Assembly: GCF_021341785.1 (NCBI RefSeq)
Contig: NZ_JAJTTF010000004.1
Coordinates: 284,938-348,937, forward strand
DNA length: 64,000 bases
Reading direction: 5' to 3'
Source of the DNA: Microbacterium sp. Au-Mic1
GTDB lineage: Bacteria; Actinomycetota; Actinomycetes; Actinomycetales; Microbacteriaceae
The notes under the pieces are model-generated. The model saw only the letters and a list, made by a program, of their open reading frames with translations, was not told the DNA's origin and did not search any database. A program made the position numbers and the translations under genes. This document shows, one piece after another, positions 37,826 through 46,699 of this stretch. How positions within the stretch are numbered: position 1 is the first letter of the stretch; every line of letters begins with the position of its first letter.

Positions 37826-40774
37826 ATGGATCCCGCCGAGACGATCGTCCTCCCCGTCGTCGCCGTACCCCCGCAGCGCGGTTCGCTCCCGTTGCTCGCC
37901 GCGGCGGTGCCGGTGGTGTCCGGAGTCGTGCTCTTCGCGGTCACCGGCTCGCCGCTGTCCCTCTGCTTCGCGGCACTCGGGCCGGTCATGATCCTCGGCT
38001 CGTTCCTGGACGGCCTGCGTCAGCGGCGCCGCGCCGCCCGCGTCGCGCGGGGCGAGGAGGCGGAGGCCTGGGCGCAGGTCGAGCAGGTCGTGGGCGCTCG
38101 CGAGACGCAGGAGAGGGCCCGTCGGCTGCGCGGGACTCCGGATCTCGCCGCCTGCCTCATGGATCCGCCGACGCGTCCCCTCGCTCTCGCGGATGCGGTC
38201 GACATCGCGGTCGGGCGAGGCGACGGACCTTCGCCGCTGCGGTTCAGCGGCACCGGTGGACGCGCCGATGCCTTCCGAGCCCTGCACGGCGTCGTGTCGG
38301 GAGTGCCGGTGCCGGTGCGTCTGTCCGACGGCGTATGCGTGCGAGGATCCGGGCCGATCGTCGCAGCCGTGGCCAGAGCCCTTGTGCTGCAACTGTGCCT
38401 GCGGCACGCCGTCGGGGCTTTCCGCCTCGAGGGAGACGCCGTCGCCGCGCTCGGGCTGGACGGACTGCCCCAGGCCCGCTTCGCCCCGCACGACGCCGGC
38501 ATCGTGCATCTCGGCAGCCAGCGGAGCGCTCCATCCGGCCCGCGGCTCTGCCTTCTCGGCCCGGGGGCGCCACCACCGGTGGGCTACCACGCTGTGCTCG
38601 ACGTCATGGAACCCGGATCCGCACGGCTGCGCACCGCGGAGGGGACGCGCGAGTGCGCCGCCGAAGGGATCTCGCGCGAACAGGCCGAGGCGATCGTGCA
38701 GATTCTGATCCGGGAGCAGGGTCAAGAGGCGGCGATTCCGGCTGCGGTGGCGCTGCAGGACGTGCTTCCGTCCGCTGTCGACGCCGTCGGCGCGGACAGC
38801 GTCACCGCCGGATCGGACCCCGTGCTGCGCGAGGGCCTGCGAGCGGCGCTCGGGCGGGACGCGGAAGGGCCGGTGATTCCGGACCTCGTCGCGGACGGGC
38901 CGCATGCGCTCGTCACCGGCGTCACCGGTGCGGGCAAGAGCGAGCTCCTGGTGACCTGGGTCTCGGCGCTCGCCGCCGCGCATTCGGCGGACCAGGTGAG
39001 CTTCGTGCTCGCCGACTTCAAGGGCGGCACAGCCTTCGAGCGGCTGAGGGTGCTGCCGCATGTCGCCGCAGTCATCACGGATCTCGACGCCGAGGGGGCG
39101 GATCGCGGCGTGCGGAGCCTCCGCGCCGAGGTCCGGCGCAGGGAGGGCGTCCTCGCGAAGACGGGCGCCCGCAGCGTCCTCGAGAGCGGGGGGGCGCTCG
39201 GCCGGTTGGTGATCGTCGTGGACGAGTTCGCGGCCCTGCTGCAGGAGCACCCCGATCTGGCGGCGGTGTTCACGGACATCGCCGCGCGCGGTCGCGCCCT
39301 CGGCATGCACCTCATCCTCGGCACGCAGCGCGCGACCGGGGTCATCCGCGACGCGCTGGCCGCGAACTGCCCGCTGCGGATCGCCCTGCGCGTCACTGAT
39401 CCGGCCGACAGCAGGATCATGATCGGCAGCGATGCGGCGGCGGGACTGCCCGGCGATGCCGCGGGGCGCGGACTCGCCTATCTCCGCCGCCCCCAGGACG
39501 CGGCACCCGCGGCGTTCCGCGTCGCGCGGACCGGTGCCCAGGAGCTCGCCGCGATCGCGGCGAGCTGGCGTGACTCCCCGCGGGCGCAGAGCCCCTGGCA
39601 GCCCGCCCTGCCGGCGCGGCTGCAGCGCATGGACCTCGGCGCCGTTCGGCCGGGGGAGATCACGCTGGGGCTCGCGGACGAACCGGAGCGTCAACAGCAG
39701 GTGGTGCGCACGCTCCGCATCGGTGTGGATCGCGGGCTCGCCGTGTTCGGAGGACCGGGATCCGGGAAGAGCAGTGTGCTGCGGGCCGCGGCGGTGCAGG
39801 TGGCCGACGGGGTTCTGCTGGGACCGGACCCGGAACAGGCGTGGTCGCTGATCGATGGGATCGCGGACGGCAGTCGCCCGGTGCCGCCTCTGCTGGCGAT
39901 CGACGATGTGGACCGGCACCTGGCCGCGTTCCCGCCCGAGTACGCCTCTGCCTGGGCGGAGCGGCTGCAGCGGGCCGTCCGTCGTGCCGCCGAACACGGA
40001 AGCACGGTGCTGCTCAGCGCATCACGATGCACCGGACAGCTGTCGGCGATCGCCGATCTGCTGCCGGAGCGCGCCCTGCTGCGCACCGCGAGCCGCACGG
40101 AGCACCTCACCGCCGGCGGGGACCCCGGCTCCTATGACCCCGACCGGCTCCCCGGACGCGCGCGACTCGGCGGCGTCGAGGTGCAGTTCGCGCTGCCGGA
40201 GGCCGTGGCCGACGGGGGAGCGTCCCTTCCGACGCCGAACGAGGGGACGGCGATGCCCGCGGCGACGCCGCTGTGGGAGCCGCACGCGATGCTCGTCGGA
40301 GTGGTGAGCACGGCGCCCGCGCGGACGGCGGAGACGCTCGCCGCGCGCTTCGGCCGTGCGGCCGTGCAGGTACTGGTCGACGGCGCGCCCGTGATCCTCC
40401 CGGAGGGAGTCGACCGACGCGGTGAGACGACCGAATCAAGGCGGATCCGCGCGGACGGTGCCGCCGGCCCTGCGGGGCAGCTCGGAGCGACCGGCGACCG
40501 GGAGATGCCGGGCCTGGTCCTGCTGATCGGCGACGGGGAGGCCTGGCAGCGGCAGTACGCCCTGTGGCAGCGGATCGTCCGCGGAGGCGAGGTCCTCGTG
40601 CTCGCCGAGGCGGCCCGGGAGCTGCGTATGCTCGCCGGCGTGCGCGAGTTGCCGCCGTACGCTGCGCCGTACGCGGGGCGGGCGTGGACCATCGACAGGG
40701 ACGGGCGTCCGTCCCGGGTGATCCTTCCCGCCCCGCGGGGCGACGTCAGCTCAGCAGCTCGTCCAGCGGCGTGA
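37826..40774 (+). CDS. Two-module FtsK/SpoIIIE-type ATPase, EccC/EssC-like, membrane-anchored
   Basis: 982 residues. Two membrane helices lie within residues 18-62, followed by a charged region. A first FtsK module has Walker A GVTGAGKS at 365-372, Walker B VIVVDEF with D466-E467, and sensor sequences LGTQRATGVIRDALAANCPLRIALRV. A second, more diverged module has Walker A GGPGSGKS at 642-649 and Walker B LLAIDDVD at 690-697. This architecture is that of type VII secretion EccC/EssC proteins, but those usually carry three modules and N-terminal FHA domains or an Esx partner. No WXG100, EccB, EccD or EccE gene is present in the window. The 3' end overlaps the convergent alanine dehydrogenase gene by 29 bp. 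Confidence 0.85.
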   Translation: MDPAETIVLPVVAVPPQRGSLPLLAAAVPVVSGVVLFAVTGSPLSLCFAALGPVMILGSFLDGLRQRRRAARVARGEEAEAWAQVEQVVGARETQERARRLRGTPDLAACLMDPPTRPLALADAVDIAVGRGDGPSPLRFSGTGGRADAFRALHGVVSGVPVPVRLSDGVCVRGSGPIVAAVARALVLQLCLRHAVGAFRLEGDAVAALGLDGLPQARFAPHDAGIVHLGSQRSAPSGPRLCLLGPGAPPPVGYHAVLDVMEPGSARLRTAEGTRECAAEGISREQAEAIVQILIREQGQEAAIPAAVALQDVLPSAVDAVGADSVTAGSDPVLREGLRAALGRDAEGPVIPDLVADGPHALVTGVTGAGKSELLVTWVSALAAAHSADQVSFVLADFKGGTAFERLRVLPHVAAVITDLDAEGADRGVRSLRAEVRRREGVLAKTGARSVLESGGALGRLVIVVDEFAALLQEHPDLAAVFTDIAARGRALGMHLILGTQRATGVIRDALAANCPLRIALRVTDPADSRIMIGSDAAAGLPGDAAGRGLAYLRRPQDAAPAAFRVARTGAQELAAIAASWRDSPRAQSPWQPALPARLQRMDLGAVRPGEITLGLADEPERQQQVVRTLRIGVDRGLAVFGGPGSGKSSVLRAAAVQVADGVLLGPDPEQAWSLIDGIADGSRPVPPLLAIDDVDRHLAAFPPEYASAWAERLQRAVRRAAEHGSTVLLSASRCTGQLSAIADLLPERALLRTASRTEHLTAGGDPGSYDPDRLPGRARLGGVEVQFALPEAVADGGASLPTPNEGTAMPAATPLWEPHAMLVGVVSTAPARTAETLAARFGRAAVQVLVDGAPVILPEGVDRRGETTESRRIRADGAAGPAGQLGATGDREMPGLVLLIGDGEAWQRQYALWQRIVRGGEVLVLAEAARELRMLAGVRELPPYAAPYAGRAWTIDRDGRPSRVILPAPRGDVSSAARPAA

Positions 40775-41861
40775 GGGGCAGATCGTGCGCGGTGGACACT
40801 CCGGCGTTCGCGATCTTCCCGCCGGTCACGTTCAGACCACCGGCCAGCGCGACGTCGGCGCGCAGCGCCGCCTGCCAGCCGCGACCCGCGATCTGGCGGA
40901 CGTACGGCAGCGTCGCATTCGTCAGCGCCGAGGTGGACGTGTTCGGCACAGCGCCCGGCATGTTCGCCACGCAGTAGAACACCGTGTCGTGCACGCGGAA
41001 CGTGGGGTCGTCGTGCGTTGTCGGGTGGGTGTCCTCGAAGCAGCCGCCCTGGTCCACCGCGATGTCCACGAGCACGCTGCCCGGGCGCATCTCGGCGACC
41101 ATGTCGTTCGTCACGAGCTTCGGCGCCTTGGCCCCGGGGATCAGCACGGATCCGATGACGAGGTCCGAGTTCACGACGGCGCGGCGCAGGTCGAGCGGGT
41201 TCGACGCCGCCGTCTTCACCCGGCCGCCGAAGAAGTCGTCCAGATACCGCAGTCGCGCGATGTTCGTGTCGAAGATCGTCACATCCGCGCCCATGCCCGC
41301 GGCGATCACGGCGGCGTTCGCGCCGGCGACACCGCCGCCGATCACGGTCACGGTCGCGGGGCGGGTGCCGGGAACGCCCGACATCAGCAGTCCGAGGCCG
41401 CCGTGCGAGCGCATCAGCGTGTTCGCGCCGACCAGCGGGGCGAGACGACCCGCGACCTCGCTCATCGGAGCGAGCAGCGGCAGCGCGCCCGAGGCCAGCT
41501 GCACCGTCTCGTAGGCGATCGCCGTCATTCCCGACTCCGCGAGCTTGTCGGTGAGCGGACGATCGGCAGCGAGGTGCAGATACGTGAACAGCACCAGGTC
41601 GCTGCGGAAGCGGTGGTACTCGCTGGCGATCGGCTCCTTCACCTTCAGCACCAGCTCGGCACGCGCCCACACCTCGTCGGCGTCATCGAGCAGCGTCGCT
41701 CCCGCCTCCAGATAATCGGCATCCGACATCGAGGATCCGGCACCGGCGCCGGACTGCACGAAGACCTCATGACCGGCCTGCACGAGATCGTGCACACCGG
41801 CGGGCGTGAGGGCGACGCGGAACTCGTTGTTCTTCACCTCGCTGGGGACAGAGATCCTCAT
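40746..41861 (-). CDS. ald: Alanine dehydrogenase
   Basis: NAD-dependent interconversion of alanine and pyruvate plus ammonia. 371 residues, normal length. The N-terminus [20 protein letters not shown] is the family signature. The NAD-binding motif [22 protein letters not shown] is present. The last 29 nt overlap the 3' end of the FtsK-like gene on the other strand. AAAGGAG precedes the ATG. The asparaginase gene lies 49 nt upstream on the same strand, so the two may be co-transcribed and act in amino-acid nitrogen release. Confidence 0.95.
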   Translation of the reverse strand: MRISVPSEVKNNEFRVALTPAGVHDLVQAGHEVFVQSGAGAGSSMSDADYLEAGATLLDDADEVWARAELVLKVKEPIASEYHRFRSDLVLFTYLHLAADRPLTDKLAESGMTAIAYETVQLASGALPLLAPMSEVAGRLAPLVGANTLMRSHGGLGLLMSGVPGTRPATVTVIGGGVAGANAAVIAAGMGADVTIFDTNIARLRYLDDFFGGRVKTAASNPLDLRRAVVNSDLVIGSVLIPGAKAPKLVTNDMVAEMRPGSVLVDIAVDQGGCFEDTHPTTHDDPTFRVHDTVFYCVANMPGAVPNTSTSALTNATLPYVRQIAGRGWQAALRADVALAGGLNVTGGKIANAGVSTAHDLPLTPLDELLS

Positions 41862-41910
41862 CGTGGCTCCTTTCCTTCCCTATGACGGGTACGGCCCCTT
41901 CTGGGGGCGT

Positions 41911-42906
41911 TCAGATTCCGGCGCCGGGGCGGATGGCCCCCACGCCGTTGCCGCCTCCGAGGACGACAAGTGGAAGGGCCGAGGCGAGGCTGTCCACCTG
42001 CGCGTCGGTCAATGCGCCCGCACGGGCGAGCAGGGTGGCGGCCACGATCGTGGCCGCACGGCCGGAGCCGTCGAGCATCTTCAGGGCGACGGTGGTGCCG
42101 TTGGGGGCCACCATGACCATCACGCCCTCGGCGCCGTGCTTGGCGAACACGCCCAGCTTCTCGATCGCGATGGTGTCAGGGCGTCCAGGGCCCTCGATCG
42201 TCCACGGGTTCTCGCGCACCGTGCGCACCAGGGCACCGGCCACCCGATGCAGCGCGAACGGCGAGCGCTCCGAGGCGGAGCCGATGCGGTGCACGGCCCG
42301 CGCGAGCCCGGTGAGCGTGATGGCGTGCACCGGAGCACCGCACCCGTCGATGGCCGTGGCTGCGACGCGCTCTCCGCTGAGCCGCTCGACGACGTCCTTG
42401 ATGTGCACCTGCAGGGGATGGTCCAGGTCGAGGTATCCCGCGGTGGGCCAGCCGTTCGCGACGCAGGCGCGCAGCATCGTGGCGTGCTTGCCGGAGCAGT
42501 TCATCCGGATGCGCGCCTTGCCGGCGTGATCGCGCACGAGCTCGTCTCGGGTCGCCGAGTCTCCTGGCCAGTCCGCGGGGCAGCCCAGGTCGTCCTCGGT
42601 GAGCCCGCCCTCGGCGAGCATCTCGCGCACGACGGCGACGTGACGGTCGGTGCCGATGTGACTGGCGGTCGCGAGGCCGAGCTGCTCGCCCTCCAGTGGG
42701 GCGCCGGCTGTCAGGCAGGCGATCGCCTGCAGCGGCTTCATGCTGGAGCGGGGCAGGACCAGCGCGTCGGCGTTGCCGTGGCGGACGACCACCTCGCCCT
42801 CCGGGGAGAGCACGACGGCCGCTCCGATGTGGCGGGATTCGATGAATCCGTTCCGTTCGACGACGGCGAGTTCCACGGCATCCTGGACGGTCAGAGTCTG
42901 CACCAC
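41911..42906 (-). CDS. Asparaginase II family protein
   Basis: 331-residue homologue of the thermolabile L-asparaginase (PF06089), distinct from the classical AnsA/AnsB fold. Visible motifs are RSSMKPLQAIA near the N-terminus, MNCSGKHATML and DGCGAPVHAIT. The start is taken at the GTG at 42906 (a second GTG follows at once) because the -10 box TAGGCT lies 7 nt upstream; the long open frame beyond it is a shadow of the OsmC gene. It probably hydrolyses asparagine to aspartate and ammonia in the cytoplasm. ald follows. Confidence 0.88.
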   Translation of the reverse strand: MVQTLTVQDAVELAVVERNGFIESRHIGAAVVLSPEGEVVVRHGNADALVLPRSSMKPLQAIACLTAGAPLEGEQLGLATASHIGTDRHVAVVREMLAEGGLTEDDLGCPADWPGDSATRDELVRDHAGKARIRMNCSGKHATMLRACVANGWPTAGYLDLDHPLQVHIKDVVERLSGERVAATAIDGCGAPVHAITLTGLARAVHRIGSASERSPFALHRVAGALVRTVRENPWTIEGPGRPDTIAIEKLGVFAKHGAEGVMVMVAPNGTTVALKMLDGSGRAATIVAATLLARAGALTDAQVDSLASALPLVVLGGGNGVGAIRPGAGI

Positions 42907-42913
42907 GACAGCA

Positions 42914-42919
42914 AGCCTA
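42914..42919 (-). promoter_or_regulatory. -10 box TAGGCT of the asparaginase gene (leaderless)
   Basis: TAGGCT on the minus strand ends 7 nt before the GTG start, so transcription would begin at or next to the start codon. No Shine-Dalgarno sequence is present. Confidence 0.55.
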
Positions 42920-42987
42920 GTGGGCGCGGACGCCGCGGACAGGCGGCACGTCGACCGGCGTCGGCAGGATCCTGGCACCATGGACCC

Positions 42988-43473
42988 ATGAGCCTCGGCA
43001 CACACCGTTACGCCCTCACGACGACCTGGACCGGCAACCGGGGGACGGGCACCTCGGGATACCGCGACTACGATCGCGCGAGCACGCTCACCGTGGCGGG
43101 CAAGCCGGAACTGCTGGCCTCCTCCGACAAGCCGTTCCGGGGGGATCCCACCCGATGGAATCCGGAGGATCTGCTGCTCGCGGCGCTCAGCGAGTGCCAT
43201 CTGCTGAGCTATCTGCATGCCTGCGTGACGGCGGGGGTCGTCGTCGTCGATTACCGCGACGAGGCCACCGGCACGATGCAGGAGGACGGTCGCGGCGGTG
43301 GGGCGTTCACCGAGGTGACGCTGCATCCCGTCGTCACGATCGCCGAGGAGTCCATGCGCGAGGCCGCGGCCTCCGCGCACGCGCAGGCAAACGCATGGTG
43401 CTTCATCGCGAACTCGGTGTCGTTCCCCGTGCACCACGAGGCAACGATCCTGGTCGTTCCGACCGGCCCCTGA
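42988..43473 (+). CDS. OsmC/Ohr-family peroxide-detoxifying protein
   Basis: 161 residues. OsmC-type proteins reduce organic hydroperoxides with two cysteines. Both are present, C70 in LSECHLLSYL and C138 in ANAWCFIANS. The N-terminus carries WTGNRGTGTSGYRDYDR, with the conserved Arg region, and WNPEDLLLAALSECH matches the central helix. The ATG at 42988 is chosen at the family's normal start. Divergent from the asparaginase gene, ending near the repeat described below. Confidence 0.93.
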   Translation: MSLGTHRYALTTTWTGNRGTGTSGYRDYDRASTLTVAGKPELLASSDKPFRGDPTRWNPEDLLLAALSECHLLSYLHACVTAGVVVVDYRDEATGTMQEDGRGGGAFTEVTLHPVVTIAEESMREAAASAHAQANAWCFIANSVSFPVHHEATILVVPTGP

Positions 43474-43475
43474 CG

Positions 43476-43521
43476 TTCGACGAAGGGCGGTCCCTGAGCG
43501 AGCCGCACGCGAGACGAAGGG
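43476..43521. repeat. Possible dispersed intergenic repeat with CCCTGAGCGAG and CGAAGGG elements
   Basis: The intergenic stretch contains TTCGACGAAGGGCGG, then TCCCTGAGCGAG, then GCGAGACGAAGGGG. Similar CCCTGAGC...CGAAGGG inverted elements are widespread between genes of actinobacteria and other high-GC bacteria. It is a single copy in this window, so the repeat character rests on recall. Confidence 0.35.
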
Positions 43522-43522
43522 G

Positions 43523-44326
43523 TCAGCGCCGTTCGTGCGGCAGCGCCTGCATGATCTTCTCGATCGCGCCGTGTGCGGGCACCTCGTTGTAGACGCCGGC
43601 GAGCTCCTGCTCGCTGAGGGCGTGGATCGCGGCCATGATCTCGTCGGTCGCGCCACGGCGGGCGCGACCGGAACTCGCAGCTCCGTGGTGCGAGAGATCC
43701 AGCGGCTCGCCGAAGCGGATCGTGACCTTCGACCCGATCCTGGGCATGCTCGCGCCGACGGGCATCGCCTTGTCGGTGCCGATCACGCCGACCGGCACGA
43801 CCTTCGCACCCGTCTGCAGAGCCAGGAAGGCGACGCCCGTGCGTCCCTTGTAGAGTCGGCCGTCGGTCGAACGGGTGCCCTCGGGGTACAGCGCGACCGC
43901 GAGTCCTCGGTCCAGCAGCTTGCGCTGCTCGTCCAGGGCGTCCAGCGCGGCCTGACCCGCGCCGCGGCGCACCGGGATCGCGCCGACCGCGCGCATGAAG
44001 CTCGCGACGAAGCGACCCTTCAGGCTCGTGCCCTCGAAGTAGCTCGACTTCGCCAGGAAGTGCACGCGCCGGGGAGCCGCGACCGGGATCGCGATCGAGT
44101 CGATGAACGACAGGTGGTTCGACGCGATGATGATCGGGCCGTCTTTCGGCACATTCGCGCGCCCCTCGATGCGAGGGCGATAGACGAGTCGGGTGAGCGG
44201 GATCAGGATCATCCGGCCGAGCAGATACGTGGCACCGGCGCGATGCACCTCGTCGTCGAGATGATCCTGCTCTGCGACGGCCTCGTCGCGGTCCGCAGAC
44301 GCTGCGGGTTCGGGTTGCGGGGTCAC
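43523..44326 (-). CDS. 1-acyl-sn-glycerol-3-phosphate acyltransferase (PlsC family)
   Basis: Adds the second acyl chain of phosphatidic acid. 267 residues. Motif I is NHLSFID and motif III is YPEGTRS; the substrate loop GAIPVRRGAG lies between. Starts at GTG 44326. TAGCCT (minus strand, 44333-44338) lies 6 nt upstream, suggesting a leaderless mRNA. The N-terminal 30 residues are acidic and the C-terminal 20 are extra compared with minimal PlsC proteins. Ends beside the intergenic repeat. Confidence 0.93.
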   Translation of the reverse strand: MTPQPEPAASADRDEAVAEQDHLDDEVHRAGATYLLGRMILIPLTRLVYRPRIEGRANVPKDGPIIIASNHLSFIDSIAIPVAAPRRVHFLAKSSYFEGTSLKGRFVASFMRAVGAIPVRRGAGQAALDALDEQRKLLDRGLAVALYPEGTRSTDGRLYKGRTGVAFLALQTGAKVVPVGVIGTDKAMPVGASMPRIGSKVTIRFGEPLDLSHHGAASSGRARRGATDEIMAAIHALSEQELAGVYNEVPAHGAIEKIMQALPHERR

Positions 44327-44470
44327 CAGACAAGGCTAGATCAGGATCCATTCCGCGATCGGAATGAGCGCGCGAGGCGATGCGGGAAGCGGATTCACGC
44401 CACCTCCCAGCGGCGGCAAAGCCCGATAGGGCAGGATAGGCGGGTTCGTCCCTACGTCTCGAGGTCCTCC

Positions 44471-45439
44471 GTGCGCATCCGCATCGCCGCTGCTCTGTCC
44501 GCCGTCGCCGCGACGGCTCTCCTGCTCTCCGGCTGTGCCGGCGCCGCGAACCCCTCGGCCTCGCCGTCGCCGTCCGCATCGTCGTCGTGCCTGCTCGATG
44601 CCAAGCCGGGCAAGGCCTCCGACGCGGTCAAGGTCGAGGGCGAGGGCAAGGACCTGAAGGTCACCGTGCCGTCCGGCACCGACATCGACGCCGCCACCGC
44701 GGTCGAGCGCACCGTGGTCAAGAAGGGCGACGGCAAGGATGTGGTCGCCGGAGACCTGGTCTCCGTGCAGTACCGCATCGTGAACGCCGCCGACAGCGCT
44801 TTGCTCGACTCCAGCGCGCGCGGCGTGGACGACCAGCTTCCCGTGCTCCTCGACCCGAACCAGCAGTCGCTCTTCGTCGCGGCGCTGGAGTGCCAGCCGC
44901 TCGGATCCTCCGTCGTGCTCGCCCTCCCCGGCAAGGTGATGGGCGAGGGTCAGAAGGCGATCGTGGTCTACGCGCAGTCCACGAAGGCTCTGCCCACGGT
45001 CGCGACGGGCAAGGAGGTCGCCCCGGTCGAGGGCATGCCGACGGTGAAGCTCGACAAGGACGGCGCCCCCGAGATCACCATCCCGAAGACCGACCCGCCC
45101 ACGGCGACGACCATCGCGAACCTCAAGCAGGGCGACGGTCCGACGGTGCAGAGCGGCGACTACGTGATCGTGCAGTACCGCGGCGTGACGTGGGCCGACG
45201 GCAAGGAGTTCGACTCCAGCTGGAAGCGGAAGGCTCCGGCCCAGTTCCAGACGACGGGCGTGGTGACCGGGTTCAAGAAGGCGCTCGAGGGTCAGAAGGT
45301 CGGTTCGCAGGTGCTGGTCGTGATCCCGCCCGCCGAGGGCTATGGCGACCAGGCGCAGCAGTCGATCCCCGCGAACTCGACGCTGGTGTTCGTGGTCGAC
45401 ATCCTCGGCACGGTGCCGGCGGCAGCCCCCGCGCAGTGA
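44471..45439 (+). CDS. FKBP-type peptidyl-prolyl isomerase lipoprotein
   Basis: 322 residues. The signal peptide ends in a lipobox LLSGC with Cys22. The C-terminal domain (about 215-315) is a typical FKBP: VQYRGVTWADGKEFDSSW, VTGFKKALEGQKVGSQVLVVIPPAEGYG and STLVFVVDIL. An earlier, diverged copy spans about 60-185 (VVAGDLVSVQYRIVNAAD), so the protein appears to have a tandem arrangement with a weak first domain. It probably helps folding of secreted proteins at the membrane surface. The GTG follows a GAGGTCC site. Confidence 0.92.
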   Translation: MRIRIAAALSAVAATALLLSGCAGAANPSASPSPSASSSCLLDAKPGKASDAVKVEGEGKDLKVTVPSGTDIDAATAVERTVVKKGDGKDVVAGDLVSVQYRIVNAADSALLDSSARGVDDQLPVLLDPNQQSLFVAALECQPLGSSVVLALPGKVMGEGQKAIVVYAQSTKALPTVATGKEVAPVEGMPTVKLDKDGAPEITIPKTDPPTATTIANLKQGDGPTVQSGDYVIVQYRGVTWADGKEFDSSWKRKAPAQFQTTGVVTGFKKALEGQKVGSQVLVVIPPAEGYGDQAQQSIPANSTLVFVVDILGTVPAAAPAQ

Positions 45440-45457
45440 TCCGCCCCTGAGGCGATC

Positions 45458-45497
45458 GAGGGCCCGTGCGCGTTGGACGATGCGCACGGGCCCTCTT
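45458..45497 (+). terminator. Hairpin terminator after the FKBP gene
   Basis: Perfect 14-bp arms (45458-45471 and 45482-45495) with a 10-nt loop, followed by TT. It lies between the FKBP gene and the dxr promoter. Confidence 0.85.
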
Positions 45498-45516
45498 CCG
45501 TCGGCAGGACACGGCC

Positions 45517-45522
45517 TAGGCT
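45517..45522 (+). promoter_or_regulatory. -10 box TAGGCT of dxr (leaderless)
   Basis: TAGGCT ends 6 nt before the dxr ATG. The placement predicts transcription starting at the A of the ATG. It follows directly after the FKBP terminator. Confidence 0.6.
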
Positions 45523-45528
45523 GAGGCC

Positions 45529-46614
45529 ATGCGTCGCGTCCTCATCCTCGGCTCCACCGGCTCCATCGGCACTCAGGCTCTCGACGTCATCAGGGCGAAC
45601 CCGGATCGGTTCGAGCTGGTCGGGCTCGCCGCGGGCACGCAGGCGGATCTGCTGGAGCAGCAGGCCGAGGAGTTCGGCGTGGACGACACGGCACTCGGCG
45701 CCGCTGAGGCCGAGCAGCTGGTCCGCGACATCGAGGCCGATGTCGTCCTCAACGCGATCACCGGATCCATCGGCCTCGGCTCGACGCTCGCGGCCCTCAA
45801 GGCCGGCCGCACCCTGGCGCTCGCGAACAAGGAGTCGCTGATCGTCGGCGGCGCGCTCGTCACCGCACTCGCGCAGCCCGGTCAGATCGTGCCCGTGGAC
45901 TCGGAGCATTCGGCCATCGCGCAGGCGCTGCGCTCCGGCACGAAGCAGGAGGTCCGCCGCCTCGTCGTCACCGCCTCCGGAGGGCCCTTCCGCGGCCGGA
46001 CCCGCGAGGTGATGGCGGCGGTCACGCCGGCCGAGGCGCTCGCCCACCCCACCTGGGACATGGGGCGCATGGTCACCACCAACTCGGCGACGCTCGTGAA
46101 CAAGGGCCTCGAGGTCATCGAGGCGCATCTGCTCTTCGACGTGGACTACGAGCGGATCGAGGTCGTGGTGCACCCGCAGTCGATCGTGCACTCGATGGTG
46201 GAGTTCGTGGACGGATCCACGATCGCGCAGGCGTCCCCGCCCGACATGCGCCTGCCCATCTCGCTGGGCCTGGACTGGCCGAACCGCGTGGGCGGTGTCG
46301 GGCGTCCGATCGACTGGACCAAGGCGGCCAGCTGGACCTTCGAGCCGCTCGACAACGCCGCATTCCCGTCCGTCGCGCTGGCGAAGCACGTCGGCCGAGC
46401 CGGGCGCACCTTCCCCGCGGTGTACAACGCGGCGAACGAGCAGGCGGTGAACGCGTTCCACGAGGGGCGACTGAGCTTCCTCGCGATCGTCGACACCATC
46501 CAGCGCGTCGTCGATGCGCACGAGCCGCCGGATGAGCTCACCGTCGAGTCGTTGGCGGACGCCGAGGCCTGGGCGCGGGCGACGGCGGACCGGATGATCG
46601 CCGCACAGGCATGA
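45529..46614 (+). CDS. dxr: 1-deoxy-D-xylulose 5-phosphate reductoisomerase
   Basis: Second step of the MEP isoprenoid pathway. 361 residues. NADPH motif [12 protein letters not shown] at the N-terminus, [11 protein letters not shown], the substrate loop [12 protein letters not shown] and [15 protein letters not shown]. The cap region is normal and the C-terminal helical domain is complete. Its pathway partner ispG is 3.6 kb downstream. Followed closely by rseP, a conserved actinobacterial neighbour. Confidence 0.97.
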   Translation: MRRVLILGSTGSIGTQALDVIRANPDRFELVGLAAGTQADLLEQQAEEFGVDDTALGAAEAEQLVRDIEADVVLNAITGSIGLGSTLAALKAGRTLALANKESLIVGGALVTALAQPGQIVPVDSEHSAIAQALRSGTKQEVRRLVVTASGGPFRGRTREVMAAVTPAEALAHPTWDMGRMVTTNSATLVNKGLEVIEAHLLFDVDYERIEVVVHPQSIVHSMVEFVDGSTIAQASPPDMRLPISLGLDWPNRVGGVGRPIDWTKAASWTFEPLDNAAFPSVALAKHVGRAGRTFPAVYNAANEQAVNAFHEGRLSFLAIVDTIQRVVDAHEPPDELTVESLADAEAWARATADRMIAAQA

Positions 46615-46687
46615 GAGGTCGCGTCGGGTCCCGAGGATCCTGGCGACTGCACAGGTCCGGCACGGCCGTTTCCTAGCCCCGCACCGG

Positions 46688-46693
46688 TAACGT
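46688..46693 (+). promoter_or_regulatory. -10 box TAACGT of rseP (leaderless)
   Basis: TAACGT ends 6 nt before the GTG at 46700, the same spacing as at dxr, proS and other genes in the window. Confidence 0.5.
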
Positions 46694-46699
46694 GGCGGG

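Noticed and set aside
36656..39997. 1113-residue minus-strand open frame opposite the reductase, phosphatase and FtsK-like genes
   Set aside because: Composition typical of antisense frames in high-GC DNA; the plus-strand genes carry all recognisable motifs.
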